NCBI GenBank assembly: GCA_025462885.1
Contig: JAOAPN010000003.1
Coordinates: 124,001-188,000 of the forward strand
Length of the DNA stretch: 64,000 nucleotides
Direction: 5' to 3'
From: Acidobacteriaceae bacterium
Lineage (GTDB): Bacteria; Acidobacteriota; Terriglobia; Terriglobales; Acidobacteriaceae
Shown piece by piece: positions 35,605 through 45,572 of the stretch. The position numbers were made by a program, and so were the translations under genes. Positions within the stretch are counted from its first letter, which is position 1. Every line of letters begins with the position of its first letter. The notes below the pieces were generated by a model, which was given only the letters and a program-made list of their open reading frames with translations, was not told where the DNA came from and did not search any database.

Positions 35605-35690
35605 GGGTCGGGCTTTCAGCCCTCGGTTCTGGGGCGTGTCTGTCCTAGGCCTTCGGCCTAGGCTGGTATGTATCGGGCCTTTGGCCCTAA
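35605..35690. repeat. Triple-hairpin element, family B, copy 1
   Basis: GGGCTTTCAGCCC (35610-35622), CCTAGGCCTTCGGCCTAGG (35644-35662), the linker CTGGTATGT, and GGGCCTTTGGCCC (35675-35687). The same series occurs at 49812-49893 and, degraded, at 53818-53900. It lies in a 530-bp gene-free gap (35213-35742), which holds nothing else recognisable apart from the hairpin at 35390. Confidence 0.7.
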
Positions 35691-35742
35691 GTGCTTATAA
35701 ATAAATGTGATTTTGGGCCTTAGAGCGGGTGCGAATTGGTTT

Positions 35743-37173
35743 TTAGGCTGGGTTGACTTCGGGTTCGGGGTGGGGTTGGTGGCCGCTGGTGGCGGCTCCG
35801 GCATTGCGGGCCAGGCCGAGGGCGTCGAAGACGGGGGCGAGGGCCAGCAGGCCGATGACGAGGAAGGCGATGTGGAAGTCGCGGAGTTGGGGCGCGGAGG
35901 CCCGGTGGCCGTTGGCGTGGGCCACGATGCGGAGGGTGACGGCTCCTACAGCTACTCCCATGCCCATCGAGAGCTGCATGACGGCGGAGAGGAAGCCGTT
36001 GGCGCGGGACATGCGTTCGGGGGAAATCTCGGTGTAGGCGAGGGTGGTCATGCAGGTGAACTCGAGGGAGCGGCAGGCTCCGTGGACGAAGAGGATGGCA
36101 GCGATCAGGGTGCGCGGTGTGTCGGGTCCCAGGGTGGCGCACAGGGCGATGGAGGCGGCGGTGAGGACTCCGTTGACGATCAGGAGGCGGCGGAAGCCCC
36201 AGCGGCGCAGAACCGGGATGACGATGGACTTCATGGAGAGGTCGCCGCCGAAGAGGGCGAGGAGGTAGAGGCCGGAGGCGAAGGCGGTGAGGCCGAAGGC
36301 TTCCTGAAACATCAAGGGCAGGAGGAAGGGCAGGACGCCGACGGAGATGCGGAAGAGGCTGGCTCCGTAGACATTGAGGGAGTAGGACTTCAGCTTCATC
36401 GACTCCAGGTCGATGAGGGAGGTGGCGGGCTTGCGGTGTGCGAGGGTGAGGGCGATGGCTCCGCTGATGAGGCTGGCGGTGAGGGTGATGGCTGGGGTCT
36501 GCCAGCGGACTCCTCCTCCGCCCAGCTTCTCCAGGGCGAAGACGAGGCCGGTGGAGGCGAGGCCGGCGAAGAGGAAGGTGATCCAGTCGAAGGGGTGATT
36601 CTCGCCGGACATGTCGTTCTCGATCCAGAGGAGCGTAAGGACGAGGGCGAGGAGACCGATGGGCAGGTTGAGCAGGAAGATCCAGTGCCAGGAGAAGTAG
36701 GTGGTGATGAAGCCGCCGATGGGCGGGCCGACGACCAGCGCGGTGAGGCCGGGCCAGGTGATGTAGGCGATGGCCTGGGTGAGCTGCTCCTTGGGCGTGG
36801 AGCGCAGGACGATGAGGCGTCCGACGGGCACCATCATGGCTCCGCCGATGCCCTGCAGGATGCGCATGAGGGTGAACTGGGTGAGGGTGTGGGCTCCGGC
36901 GCAGAGCAGGGAGGCGAAGGTGAAGATGCCGATGGCGGAGGCGAAGACAGTGCGGGCTCCGAAGCGGTCGGCGACCCAGCCGCTGATGGGGATGAAGACC
37001 GCCAGGGTGATGAGGTAGGCGGTCATGCCGATGTTCAGGTTGACGGCACCGACGTGGAAGCTCTTCGCCATCTGCGGAAGGGCAGTGGCGATGATGGTGC
37101 CGTCGAGGTTCTCCATGAAGAAGGAGCCGGCGATCAGGGTCGTGACGAAGAGCGGGGAGCGGGGTTTCTTCAT
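35743..37173 (-). CDS. MFS drug efflux transporter, DHA2 (14-helix) type
   Basis: 476 residues with 13-14 membrane helices. Motif C/D1 features are present: MENLDGTIIATALPQMA in helix 1, GWVADRFGARTVF in loop 2-3, RILQGIGGAMMVPVGRLIVLR in helix 4, and WPGLTALVVGPPIGGFI in helix 5. This is the EmrB/QacA-like proton-driven drug export class. A 15-bp palindrome lies directly upstream of the ATG. The DinB gene ends 48 bp upstream on the same strand. Confidence 0.92.
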   Translation of the reverse strand: MKKPRSPLFVTTLIAGSFFMENLDGTIIATALPQMAKSFHVGAVNLNIGMTAYLITLAVFIPISGWVADRFGARTVFASAIGIFTFASLLCAGAHTLTQFTLMRILQGIGGAMMVPVGRLIVLRSTPKEQLTQAIAYITWPGLTALVVGPPIGGFITTYFSWHWIFLLNLPIGLLALVLTLLWIENDMSGENHPFDWITFLFAGLASTGLVFALEKLGGGGVRWQTPAITLTASLISGAIALTLAHRKPATSLIDLESMKLKSYSLNVYGASLFRISVGVLPFLLPLMFQEAFGLTAFASGLYLLALFGGDLSMKSIVIPVLRRWGFRRLLIVNGVLTAASIALCATLGPDTPRTLIAAILFVHGACRSLEFTCMTTLAYTEISPERMSRANGFLSAVMQLSMGMGVAVGAVTLRIVAHANGHRASAPQLRDFHIAFLVIGLLALAPVFDALGLARNAGAATSGHQPHPEPEVNPA

Positions 37174-37174
37174 G

Positions 37175-37189
37175 AAGTTAATTTAACTT
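37175..37189. promoter_or_regulatory. Palindromic operator at the MFS start
   Basis: AAGTTAA-T-TTAACTT is a perfect 7-bp inverted repeat with one central base. It begins one base before the MFS ATG (37173), where the ribosome site should be. A bound repressor would block translation or transcription. The symmetric AT-rich site suits a MarR- or TetR-type protein, none of which is adjacent. Confidence 0.5.
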
Positions 37190-37221
37190 GGGCTGGAGGA
37201 GAAGAGGCAAAAGCGTGTTGG

Positions 37222-37719
37222 CTACGTGACTGGGGTGGAGTTGGTGAAGAGGTAGTCCATGGGGCCGGGAGCGAAGCCATGCTGACGGGCGATGGTTGCA
37301 AGTTGGGCGTAGTGGCGGATGCTGTGCAGGAGCGCGTGTTGGAAGACGGCTCTTCGCAGGGCGCGGCGGCGTCCGGCTGTGAGCGTCATGAGCTCGATCT
37401 CCTGGTCCCAATCAAAAGATGGGGTTGCAAGGAGGCTCTTAAGGATGGCGAACGCCTGGGTATGGGCGGTGAAGATCTCTGCGCTCGTGGTGAACGGGAT
37501 ACTGGGGTAGTCCGTAACTTCGGAGTCGGCTAGGCGTTCGGCGTAGCGTAACTCGGCGGCGACGATGTGCTGGAGGAGCTGTCCAACGGTTGCGCATCGA
37601 TGGATGTCGCACGGCACCTGGAGTAGCTCGGGATTGCCGGAGGTCAGCACACGCCATCTTTCAGCGGTGGTGTCGTTCCAGGCGAGGAGTTCTTCGGCGG
37701 TGAGGGATGGGGCGCTCAT
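37222..37719 (-). CDS. DinB family protein
   Basis: 165 residues forming the DinB/YfiT four-helix bundle. Metal-site histidines are in LLQHIVAAELRYAERLAD and in FQHALLHSIRHYAQLATIARQHG. Such proteins are putative metal-dependent thiol transferases or damage-inducible proteins; the substrate is unknown. GAAGGGA stands just before the ATG. It is upstream of the MFS pump on the same strand and downstream of ilvC. Confidence 0.9.
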   Translation of the reverse strand: MSAPSLTAEELLAWNDTTAERWRVLTSGNPELLQVPCDIHRCATVGQLLQHIVAAELRYAERLADSEVTDYPSIPFTTSAEIFTAHTQAFAILKSLLATPSFDWDQEIELMTLTAGRRRALRRAVFQHALLHSIRHYAQLATIARQHGFAPGPMDYLFTNSTPVT

Positions 37720-37807
37720 GCTTCCCTTCGGTCGAGAGGATGGGAGATTTCGGTGACGGGGAGGAGCCCACGTCCCAGAGGCGGGACGTGGGGCACCCAG
37801 GTTTTCG

Positions 37808-38914
<1,107 letters not shown>

Positions 38915-38920
38915 TTAAGC

Positions 38921-38969
38921 CTGGACTTCGGTCCAGATTCCTATCATGGGGTGCACTCTTAAATGAGTG
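38921..38969. other. Two hairpins between ilvN and ilvC
   Basis: CTGGAC-TTCG-GTCCAG (38921-38936) has a stable UUCG-type loop, and CACTC-TTAAAT-GAGTG (38954-38969) follows. They could be an mRNA processing or attenuation site that sets ilvC apart from the upstream genes. Confidence 0.4.
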
Positions 38970-39002
38970 GTGCGGTCGCTTCCATTTTAGTCGCCTTCCT
39001 CT

Positions 39003-39626
39003 TCATTCGTGGATGTCGGGGAACTGGTTGGGGACGATCTCGTCGGTTGCGGGCTTGGTGGCGAAGTCGGGGGATGCGGGCTTTTCACCGTTGGGGGTGC
39101 CGAGGGCTTTGAGGACGCGGCTGGTGTGATGGCCGCGCCGCATCGCCATGCGGCCGGTGCGGGAGACTTCGAGGATGGTGTAGCCGGACTCGGTGATGAC
39201 CTGGATGAGGCCTTCGATTTTGGAGGCGGCTCCGGTCATCTCCAGCATGATGGATTCGGGGGCGAGGTCGACGACGCGGGCGCGGAAGACGGTGGCGAGC
39301 TCGAAGATCTGCGAGCGGGAGTGCTGACCGAGCGGGTGGGCGGGGCCGGCGGCTACCTTGATGAGGCAGAGCTCGCGGATGACGGCTTCGGAGCGGCCGA
39401 CCTCGTCCACGTCTACCGTGATTTCGAGCTTGTAGAGGGAGGCCTTGATACGGTGCGCGGCGGTCTCGGGGGCTTCGCAGACGATGGTCATGCGGGAGAC
39501 GTCAGGGCGCTCGGACTCCCCGACGGTGAGGGAGACGATGTTGATGCTGAGACGGCGGAAGAGCGAGGCGACTCGGGTGAGGACGCCGGGCTTGTCTGAT
39601 ACCAGGGCTACGAAGGTGTGGAGCAT
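39003..39626 (-). CDS. ilvN: Acetolactate synthase small (regulatory) subunit
   Basis: 207 residues. The N-terminal ACT domain (MLHTFVALVSDKPGVLTRVASLFRRLSINIVSLTVG) is complete, and the second half (ELCLIKVAA…, FRARVVDLAPESIMLEMTG, GLIQVITESGYTILEVSRTG) matches the ALS_ss_C domain. It binds valine and activates the large subunit. The acyltransferase gene lies between it and the large subunit, which is unusual. The C-terminal tail is about 35 residues longer than in short homologues. Confidence 0.95.
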   Translation of the reverse strand: MLHTFVALVSDKPGVLTRVASLFRRLSINIVSLTVGESERPDVSRMTIVCEAPETAAHRIKASLYKLEITVDVDEVGRSEAVIRELCLIKVAAGPAHPLGQHSRSQIFELATVFRARVVDLAPESIMLEMTGAASKIEGLIQVITESGYTILEVSRTGRMAMRRGHHTSRVLKALGTPNGEKPASPDFATKPATDEIVPNQFPDIHE

Positions 39627-39651
39627 AATGCCTCAGTTGTGAGTTAGGTGT

Positions 39652-40812
39652 TTAGGTGTTCAGGGTTGAGGGTTTGGTTTCGGGGCGGACTCGGTTGAGG
39701 AGTTTCTGGGGCCACTTGGGGTCCATGCAGGGGCGCTCAAGGTAGAGGAAGAAGGGGAGGCAGACGAGGGCAACGGCCGCAACTTTGACGATGCCCTGGA
39801 GGATGAAGAGGGCCAGGTAGTCGTGTGGGTTGAGGAACGGGATCTTGCTGCAGATGCGGCCGGCAGCGGTCATGACGAGTGGGTGCCAGAGGTAGATGGT
39901 GTAGCACATGCCTCCGATGACAGCGACCCAGGTGTTGCGCAGGAAGCTGTAGACGACGACTCCGCGGAAGGCCGCGATGTAGAGGAGGATGGCGAGGAAG
40001 GGAAGCCAGAGGCCGATGCCGGTGTCGGGAAGGAGGAAGACGGCGGGCCAGCCGGCGAGGCTCACGAGGTCCCAGCGCCAGTCGTGCTTCCAGTGAGTGA
40101 AGAGGGTGAGGAAGAGGTCGGCGAAGAGGAGGCCGCCGAGGAAGTACTGGAGTTGTCCGGCCAGAGTGTAGGCAGGCAAGGTGTTGGCGGTCCAGTGCGA
40201 GGCGATCTGGATGAAGGCGGCTGCGAGCATCAGCGCGATGATCGCGGTGCGGCGTGAGGCGTTGTTGCGGATAACGAAGAGGAGCGTGAGGAGCGGCGCG
40301 AGGATGTAGAACTGCACCTCGATCTCGAGGCTCCACGCGACGGAGTTGATGGTGCTGGGGGAATGGAAGATGAGGGTATGGAGGTAGACCAGGCTGGCGG
40401 CGAGGTGCGGCAGGATGCTGCGCACGGTGTTGTGGTCGATGAAGATGAGCGCCGCGGCGGCGAAGAGGAGGTTGACGATGTACGGCGGCTCGAGGCGAGT
40501 GAGGCGGCGAGCGAAGTATTTGGAGAGTGCGGGGCGGGGTTTGTTGAAGAGATGATGCTCGGCGAAGGGGCGCGCGAGGATGAATCCGCTGATCATGAAG
40601 AAGAGAGGGACGCCGCGGTTTCCGTTGCTAAGGAAGAGAGCGAAGATGTCGTAGCGAGGCGCGATGGCGACGTTGCTGTGATGGAGAAGCTGTCCGTGGA
40701 GATGGAAGAGGATGACGGAGGCAATGGCGATGAAGCGCAGACCGTCTAACTCGGGGATCCAGTTTCCCGAGGTAGTGCGGCGGCGGAGGTGGTTGGCTAA
40801 GGTGCTGATCAT
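39652..40812 (-). CDS. OafA/AT3-type membrane acyltransferase
   Basis: 386 residues from ATG 40812; the frame extends to a TTG at 40890. It opens with NWIPELDGLRFIAIASVILFHLHG, the acyltransferase-3 signature with the conserved HxxG-type His, followed by MISGFILARPF and about ten membrane helices. AT3 proteins transfer acetyl or other acyl groups to sugars of the cell surface. Its place between ilvB and ilvN is metabolically unexpected; it may simply ride on the operon. Confidence 0.9.
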   Translation of the reverse strand: MISTLANHLRRRTTSGNWIPELDGLRFIAIASVILFHLHGQLLHHSNVAIAPRYDIFALFLSNGNRGVPLFFMISGFILARPFAEHHLFNKPRPALSKYFARRLTRLEPPYIVNLLFAAAALIFIDHNTVRSILPHLAASLVYLHTLIFHSPSTINSVAWSLEIEVQFYILAPLLTLLFVIRNNASRRTAIIALMLAAAFIQIASHWTANTLPAYTLAGQLQYFLGGLLFADLFLTLFTHWKHDWRWDLVSLAGWPAVFLLPDTGIGLWLPFLAILLYIAAFRGVVVYSFLRNTWVAVIGGMCYTIYLWHPLVMTAAGRICSKIPFLNPHDYLALFILQGIVKVAAVALVCLPFFLYLERPCMDPKWPQKLLNRVRPETKPSTLNT

Positions 40813-40910
40813 TTGAGCTGGATCTCTCTTTTGCGCAGTTTTGAACGAATAAAGCAACGTGGGAAGGAGTTGTGGTCTATGTAAGATCAACCTTCGAAGG
40901 TGTGTGGCAC

Positions 40911-41153
40911 TCAGAGCCCCTCTTCTACCAATTCGAACGAAAGAACGTCTCGATATGGCATAACGTAGGCGGTCTTTTCCGGTGCCGTTCGATAAATCTC
41001 GGGCCGATCAGTTGAAACCATGTCATAGATAAAATCTTGATACTCGTCTTGCAAAAAGATGATCTTTGCAACCAAATTTTCACCGTCGACGGTCTTTATG
41101 CTGACCCCTCGGTCGGTATAACTTCGGAGTCGTTCCAGATCTACTTCGACCAC
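40911..41153 (-). CDS. Small Sm-like-fold protein, coupled to ilvB
   Basis: 80 residues from a GTG that directly follows the ilvB stop codon, so translation is probably coupled. The sequence has an Sm1-like pattern (LRSYTDRGVSIKTVDGE then AKIIFLQDEYQDFIYD) and a possible Sm2 strand (AYVMPYRDVLSFEL), as in Sm/Hfq-like small beta barrels. The basic residues that bind RNA in Hfq are not obvious, and the protein is acidic. Homologous short proteins seem to exist in related genomes, but this is from memory. The function is unknown. Confidence 0.7.
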   Translation of the reverse strand: MVEVDLERLRSYTDRGVSIKTVDGENLVAKIIFLQDEYQDFIYDMVSTDRPEIYRTAPEKTAYVMPYRDVLSFELVEEGL

Positions 41154-42905
41154 TTACTTATCCTCCGCGGTTTCAAGCAGTGGGTCCTTGGTGGGTCTGC
41201 GGACCATCTCGTGGAGGGCGGCGCCGGGGGCGATCATGGGGTAGACGCCGTCTTCTTTTTCTACCTGGAAGTTGATGAGGAAGGCTTTGCCGGAGGTGCG
41301 GGCTTTTGTGACTGTTGGGATTACATTTTTGCGTTCGGAGACGTGGGCTCCGGCAATGCCGTGAGCTCCGGCGAGCATGACGAAGTCGGGCGAGAGGATG
41401 GGGCTGGCGGCGTAGTTCTTGTCGTAGAAGGCCTCCTGCCACTGGCGGACCATGCCGAGGAAGCCGTTGTTGATCACCGCTATGTTAATCGCATAGCCCT
41501 CCTGTGCGATGGTGGAGAGCTCGCAGGCGGTCATCTGGAAGCCGCCGTCGCCGGCGATGACCCAGACATCTTTTTCGGGACATGCAGCCTTCGCTCCGAT
41601 GGCGGCCGGCAGTGCGAAGCCCATGGTGCCGAGGCCTCCGGAGGTGATGAGGGAACGGGGGGCGTCGTGCTTGTAGTACTGGGCCTCCCACATCTGGTGC
41701 TGGCCTACGTCGGTGACAATGATGGTTTGGTCGAGGCGGCCGGCGGCCTTGGCTTCGCGCCAGATGTCGTTGATGACGTGGGCGGCGTAGAGGTGGCCGT
41801 TGTCGGGCAGGTTGATGATGTCGCGGACGGCGGCGGTGCCTTTGGACGTGTTGATCTCGTCGATCCAGGCGGTGTCCTGGCTGGTGGGGAGCATTGGCAG
41901 GAGTTGGTCGAGGGTCTTGGCGAGGTCGCCGATGAGGGCTACGTCGACCTTCACGTTCTTGTTGATCTCGCTGGGGTCGATCTCGATGTGGATCTTCTTT
42001 GCATTGGGGGCGTAGTGCGCGAGGTTGCCGGTGACGCGGTCGTCGAAGCGCATGCCGAAGGCGAGGAGAAGGTCGGCCTCCTGGATGGCGTGGTTGACCC
42101 AGGACTCGCCGTGCATGCCCATCATGCCGAGGGAGAGCGGATGCGTGGTGGGGAAGGCTCCGAGGCCAAGCAGGGTGGAGGCGACGGGAATGTTCATGCG
42201 CTCGGCGAAGGCGATGACCTGCTCGCGGGCACCGGACTCGACGATGCCGTGGCCGGCGAGGATGACGGGCTTCTTCGCGGTGCGGATGAGTTCGATGGCC
42301 TGCTGCATGGCGGCGGACTCGGCCTTGAGCATGGGGTGGTCGCGATGGGGCTCGGGAGCGGCGGCTTCGAAGTCGAAGGCGGCGGTGGCTTGTTGAGCGT
42401 CCTTTGTAATGTCCACCAAGACGGGGCCGGGGCGTCCGGAGCGAGCTACCTGGAAGGCTTCGCGGACGGTGGCGGCGATGTCTTCGGCGCGGGTGACGAG
42501 GTAGTTGTGCTTGGTGATCGGTAGGGTGATGCCGGTGATATCGACTTCCTGGAAGGCGTCGGAGCCGAGGACTTTGGACGAGACCTGTCCGGTGATGCAG
42601 ACGACCGGGATGCTATCGAGCATGGCTGTTGCTATGCCCGTGACCAGGTTTGTTGCTCCTGGCCCCGAGGTGGCCATGCAGACGCCGACCTTGCCGGAGG
42701 CTCGGGCGTAGCCGTCGGCCATGTGCGATGCGCCCTGCTCGTGGCGGACGAGGACATGGTGGATCGGGAACTTGCGCAGCGCGTCGTAGATGGGGAGGAT
42801 GGCTCCGCCGGGGTAGCCGAAGATGGTGGTGGTGCCTTCGCCTACGAGGGTGGCCCAGAGGATTTCGGCTCCGGTGAGTTGCGGGTGTTGATTGTTGTTT
42901 GCCAT
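41154..42905 (-). CDS. ilvB: Acetolactate synthase large subunit
   Basis: 583 residues from ATG 42905, which has AAGGAG 7 bases upstream; an ATG at 42944 adds 13 residues. The N-terminal ThDP-Pyr domain has IFGYPGGAILPIYDAL and the catalytic Glu in LVRHEQGASHMADGYARA. The central FAD domain follows, and the C-terminal ThDP-PP domain has the metal motif GDGGFQMTACELSTI…NN. It makes acetolactate and acetohydroxybutyrate from pyruvate and 2-oxobutyrate. Its regulatory subunit is encoded two genes downstream. Confidence 0.96.
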   Translation of the reverse strand: MANNNQHPQLTGAEILWATLVGEGTTTIFGYPGGAILPIYDALRKFPIHHVLVRHEQGASHMADGYARASGKVGVCMATSGPGATNLVTGIATAMLDSIPVVCITGQVSSKVLGSDAFQEVDITGITLPITKHNYLVTRAEDIAATVREAFQVARSGRPGPVLVDITKDAQQATAAFDFEAAAPEPHRDHPMLKAESAAMQQAIELIRTAKKPVILAGHGIVESGAREQVIAFAERMNIPVASTLLGLGAFPTTHPLSLGMMGMHGESWVNHAIQEADLLLAFGMRFDDRVTGNLAHYAPNAKKIHIEIDPSEINKNVKVDVALIGDLAKTLDQLLPMLPTSQDTAWIDEINTSKGTAAVRDIINLPDNGHLYAAHVINDIWREAKAAGRLDQTIIVTDVGQHQMWEAQYYKHDAPRSLITSGGLGTMGFALPAAIGAKAACPEKDVWVIAGDGGFQMTACELSTIAQEGYAINIAVINNGFLGMVRQWQEAFYDKNYAASPILSPDFVMLAGAHGIAGAHVSERKNVIPTVTKARTSGKAFLINFQVEKEDGVYPMIAPGAALHEMVRRPTKDPLLETAEDK

Positions 42906-42944
42906 CGTGTTCTCCTTTGCTGCGCGCTTCGATTGCGAGTTCAT

Positions 42945-43379
42945 TTAGTTTGTTCTGCCGCTTGGAGGTTGCAATATTTCACAAAAGCGGACAGCTCCGG
43001 GAAGAGAGAATTCCTGATCTTCGAGTGGAGGGACAGGGTTTCGAAGAAGCAAATACCGATTCCAAATTGGTTTTCTAACGAGCTTTACCCGAACAAACCC
43101 AATGGGGGCACTGCCGCCGTATGTCATCTCTGTCCAATTAACTTGTTGAGATCGTTTCCAACGCTGGTATGTGAGGCCATCCTGATTCAAGGTGGCGAAG
43201 ACCATGCTGAACATGAACCCTTCCCAAAGCAAAAGTGCGATCAGCATAATAAGCCAAGGTAGAACGTTTCGTTCACCAACCATCAATGCAAAGGCGAATA
43301 GAGGAAACAGAAGTTGACCGATCCTGATAAACAGGATCAGCGGGCGAGAACCGAACGTTATTGAACTTCTCGTTGGCAT
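42945..43379 (-). CDS. Membrane protein with PH-like C-terminal domain
   Basis: 144 residues. Two close membrane helices (ILFIRIGQLLFPLFAFALM and PWLIMLIALLLWEGFMFSM) are followed by a short soluble beta-rich part (LNQDGLTYQRWKRSQQVNWTEMTYG, VRVKLVRK, RYLLLRNP). This order resembles YcxB/bacterial PH-domain proteins. It lies between ilvD and ilvB in the same direction. No function can be assigned. Confidence 0.6.
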   Translation of the reverse strand: MPTRSSITFGSRPLILFIRIGQLLFPLFAFALMVGERNVLPWLIMLIALLLWEGFMFSMVFATLNQDGLTYQRWKRSQQVNWTEMTYGGSAPIGFVRVKLVRKPIWNRYLLLRNPVPPLEDQEFSLPGAVRFCEILQPPSGRTN

Positions 43380-43564
43380 CGGCTTGGTTGCTACATACCT
43401 CAGGAGCTAAGCCCGGTTTGTGGTGGTCCATGATTGCCCGGGCTGAAGCCAAGGCAATCTTAGGTGCAAGTGCAGCGGCAAAAAATGAAGCATTTCCTCC
43501 GCCAATGGCGAAGGATGACAAATAAAAACAAGCTACGACCAGAACAAGTAACGGCAAGTGCAAC

Positions 43565-43603
43565 AGCAAATACAGGGGTCCTTCACTTCGTTCAGGATGA
43601 CGG
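43565..43603. repeat. 39-bp repeat, family D, copy 1
   Basis: Identical over 39 bp to 48589-48627 in the same orientation (AGCAAATACAGGGGTCCTTC through GTTCAGGATGACGG). It lies just beyond the ilvD stop. Confidence 0.85.
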
Positions 43604-43626
43604 CGTAAAACGAACAGCGGCAAAGA

Positions 43627-45327
43627 CTATGTGGTGACGGCTCCGATGCTGGCGCTGCTTACGGTGGCGGCGTACTTGGCGAAGACTCCGCGTTTGTAGC
43701 GGGGCTCGGGGGCTTTCCAAGAGGCGAGGCGTTTGGCGATCTCTTCGGCTGGAACGTTGAGGCGGAGTTCGCGGGCGGCGATGTCGAAGGTGATGGTGTC
43801 GCCTTCGTGGACGGCGGCGATCGGGCCGCCGAGGTAGGCTTCGGGGGCGACGTGGCCGACCATGAGGCCGCGGGTGGCTCCGCTAAAGCGGCCGTCAGTT
43901 AAGAGGGCTACGGTCTCGGAGAGTTCGGGGATGCCCTTGATGGCGGCGGTGACGGCTAGCATCTCGCGCATGCCGGGGCCTCCGCGGGGGCCTTCGTAGC
44001 GGATGACGCAGACGTCGTTGGGGTTGATCTTGCCGGCTTCGACGGCGGCGTGGCAGGCGTCCTCGGACTCGAAGACGCGTGCGATGCCGGTGTGGAGGAT
44101 GCGTTCGTGGCCGGCTACCTTGACGACGCAGCCTTCGGGGGCGAGGTTGCCCTTGAGGATGACGAGGCCGCCGGTGGCCTTGAGGGGCTTCTCGACGGTG
44201 TAGATGACGGGCTGGCCGGGAGTTTCGACGGCGTGGACGGCTTCTTCGGCGAGGGTCTTGCCGGTGACGGTCATCTGGCTACCGTCGATGAGGCCGGCAT
44301 CGACGAGGCGCTTGGCGAGCAGGCGTGAGCCGCCGGCAGCCTGGTAGTCGGTGGCCGCGTACTTGCCGCCGGGGGACATGTCGCAGATGTGCGGGGTGCG
44401 GTCGCTGATGGCGTTGAAGTCGTCGATGGTGAAGGGGATGTTGAACTCGCGGGCGATGGCGAGCAGGTGGAGAACAGCGTTCGTTGAACCACCGGACGCG
44501 CAGGCGGAGACGTAGGCGTTCTCGATGGCTTTGCGGGTGACGATCTTGCTGGGGCGGAGGTCGTTCTTCGCCAGCTCCATGACGAGGCGGCCGGCCTCGC
44601 GGGAGGCGGATGCCTTGTCCACTGACATCGCGGGGACGCCGGTGAGCTGGATGGGCGAGATGCCGATGAACTCTCCTGCCATGGCCATGGTGTTGGCGGT
44701 GAACTGGCCACCGCAGGCTCCGGGGCCGGGACAGGCGGCGGCTTCGAGGGCTTCGAGCTGATCGTCGTTGATCTTGCCGGCGGCGTGCGCGCCCATGCCT
44801 TCGAAGACCTGCAGGATGGTGATCTCCTTGGTGCTGCCGTCGGGCTGGGGCAGCTTGCCGGGAGCGATGGAGCCGCCGTAGAGCATGAGGCCGGGGATGT
44901 CGAGGCGGCCGAGAGCCATGATGGCGGCGGGCATGTTCTTGTCGCAGCCGGCGATGCAGATGAGGCCGTCGAAGGAGTTGCCGCGGGCGACGAGTTCGAT
45001 GCTATCTGCGATGACTTCGCGTGAGATGAGGCTCGCCTTCATGCCTTCGGTGCCCATGGTGATGCCGTCGGAGATGGTGACGGTGTTGAATTCCATGGGG
45101 GTGCCGCCGGCGTCGCGGACGCCTTGCTTCACGGCTTCGGCGACCTGGCGGAGATGGAAGTTGCAGGGGCCGATCTCGGTCCAGGTGTTGGCGATGCCGA
45201 TGATGGGCTTGTGCAGGTCTTCTTTAGAGAAGCCCACGCCGCGCAGGTAGGAACGGGCGGCGGCGCGGGACGGGCCTTCGGTGAGGACTTTGGAGTATTT
45301 TTTTGCGGGATTGATTTCGTTGCTCAT
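43627..45327 (-). CDS. ilvD: Dihydroxy-acid dehydratase
   Basis: 566 residues. Fe-S cluster and metal motifs of the IlvD/Edd family are complete: IAGCDKNMPA, CPGPGACGGQFTANTM and a third Cys in SACASGGSTN. It dehydrates dihydroxyisovalerate and dihydroxymethylvalerate. The start overlaps the stop of the preceding 76-codon gene by ATGA, so translation of the two is coupled. Confidence 0.97.
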   Translation of the reverse strand: MSNEINPAKKYSKVLTEGPSRAAARSYLRGVGFSKEDLHKPIIGIANTWTEIGPCNFHLRQVAEAVKQGVRDAGGTPMEFNTVTISDGITMGTEGMKASLISREVIADSIELVARGNSFDGLICIAGCDKNMPAAIMALGRLDIPGLMLYGGSIAPGKLPQPDGSTKEITILQVFEGMGAHAAGKINDDQLEALEAAACPGPGACGGQFTANTMAMAGEFIGISPIQLTGVPAMSVDKASASREAGRLVMELAKNDLRPSKIVTRKAIENAYVSACASGGSTNAVLHLLAIAREFNIPFTIDDFNAISDRTPHICDMSPGGKYAATDYQAAGGSRLLAKRLVDAGLIDGSQMTVTGKTLAEEAVHAVETPGQPVIYTVEKPLKATGGLVILKGNLAPEGCVVKVAGHERILHTGIARVFESEDACHAAVEAGKINPNDVCVIRYEGPRGGPGMREMLAVTAAIKGIPELSETVALLTDGRFSGATRGLMVGHVAPEAYLGGPIAAVHEGDTITFDIAARELRLNVPAEEIAKRLASWKAPEPRYKRGVFAKYAATVSSASIGAVTT

Positions 45328-45554
45328 TTATTACCTTTCCGTTTGTGCGAAAACTTGTAGGGCGCTCCATCCCGAAGTTCAGGATCGGAAACTTGTTGCT
45401 TTCGTGCATCGAACCAACCTGTTCGCCAGCTTGCGTCGAGCCAATTCCAGTGCCACAACGATTCGTCGCGCAACTTTGCATCGAAGCCTGCTTGATATCG
45501 AGCTGAGTCGATCGATTCGAGAGATGGTGGATTAATTGGATCGTATGGTTCCAT
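45324..45554 (-). CDS. Rmf/CrpP-like mini-protein coupled to ilvD
   Basis: 76 residues. The centre, SARYQAGFDAKLRDESLWHWNWLDASWRTGWFDARKQQ, resembles the ribosome-modulation-factor/CrpP pattern in which YxxGxxA is followed about 20 residues later by WxxGWxxA. The rest is polar with a basic tail. The stop overlaps the ilvD start (ATGA). If the likeness is real, it could bind RNA or the ribosome; it could also be an unrelated short helical protein. Confidence 0.6.
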   Translation of the reverse strand: MEPYDPINPPSLESIDSARYQAGFDAKLRDESLWHWNWLDASWRTGWFDARKQQVSDPELRDGAPYKFSHKRKGNK

Positions 45555-45572
45555 TTAGGTTCCTTCTTCTAC

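Noticed and set aside
35707..37533. A 608-codon plus-strand frame antisense to the MFS and DinB genes
   Set aside because: It is extremely rich in Gly, Glu and Ala and mirrors codon bias of the opposite strand. The minus-strand genes are clearly real.
41037..42524. A 495-codon plus-strand frame antisense to ilvB
   Set aside because: Shadow of ilvB; the sequence is Gly/Asp/Val-rich with no motifs.
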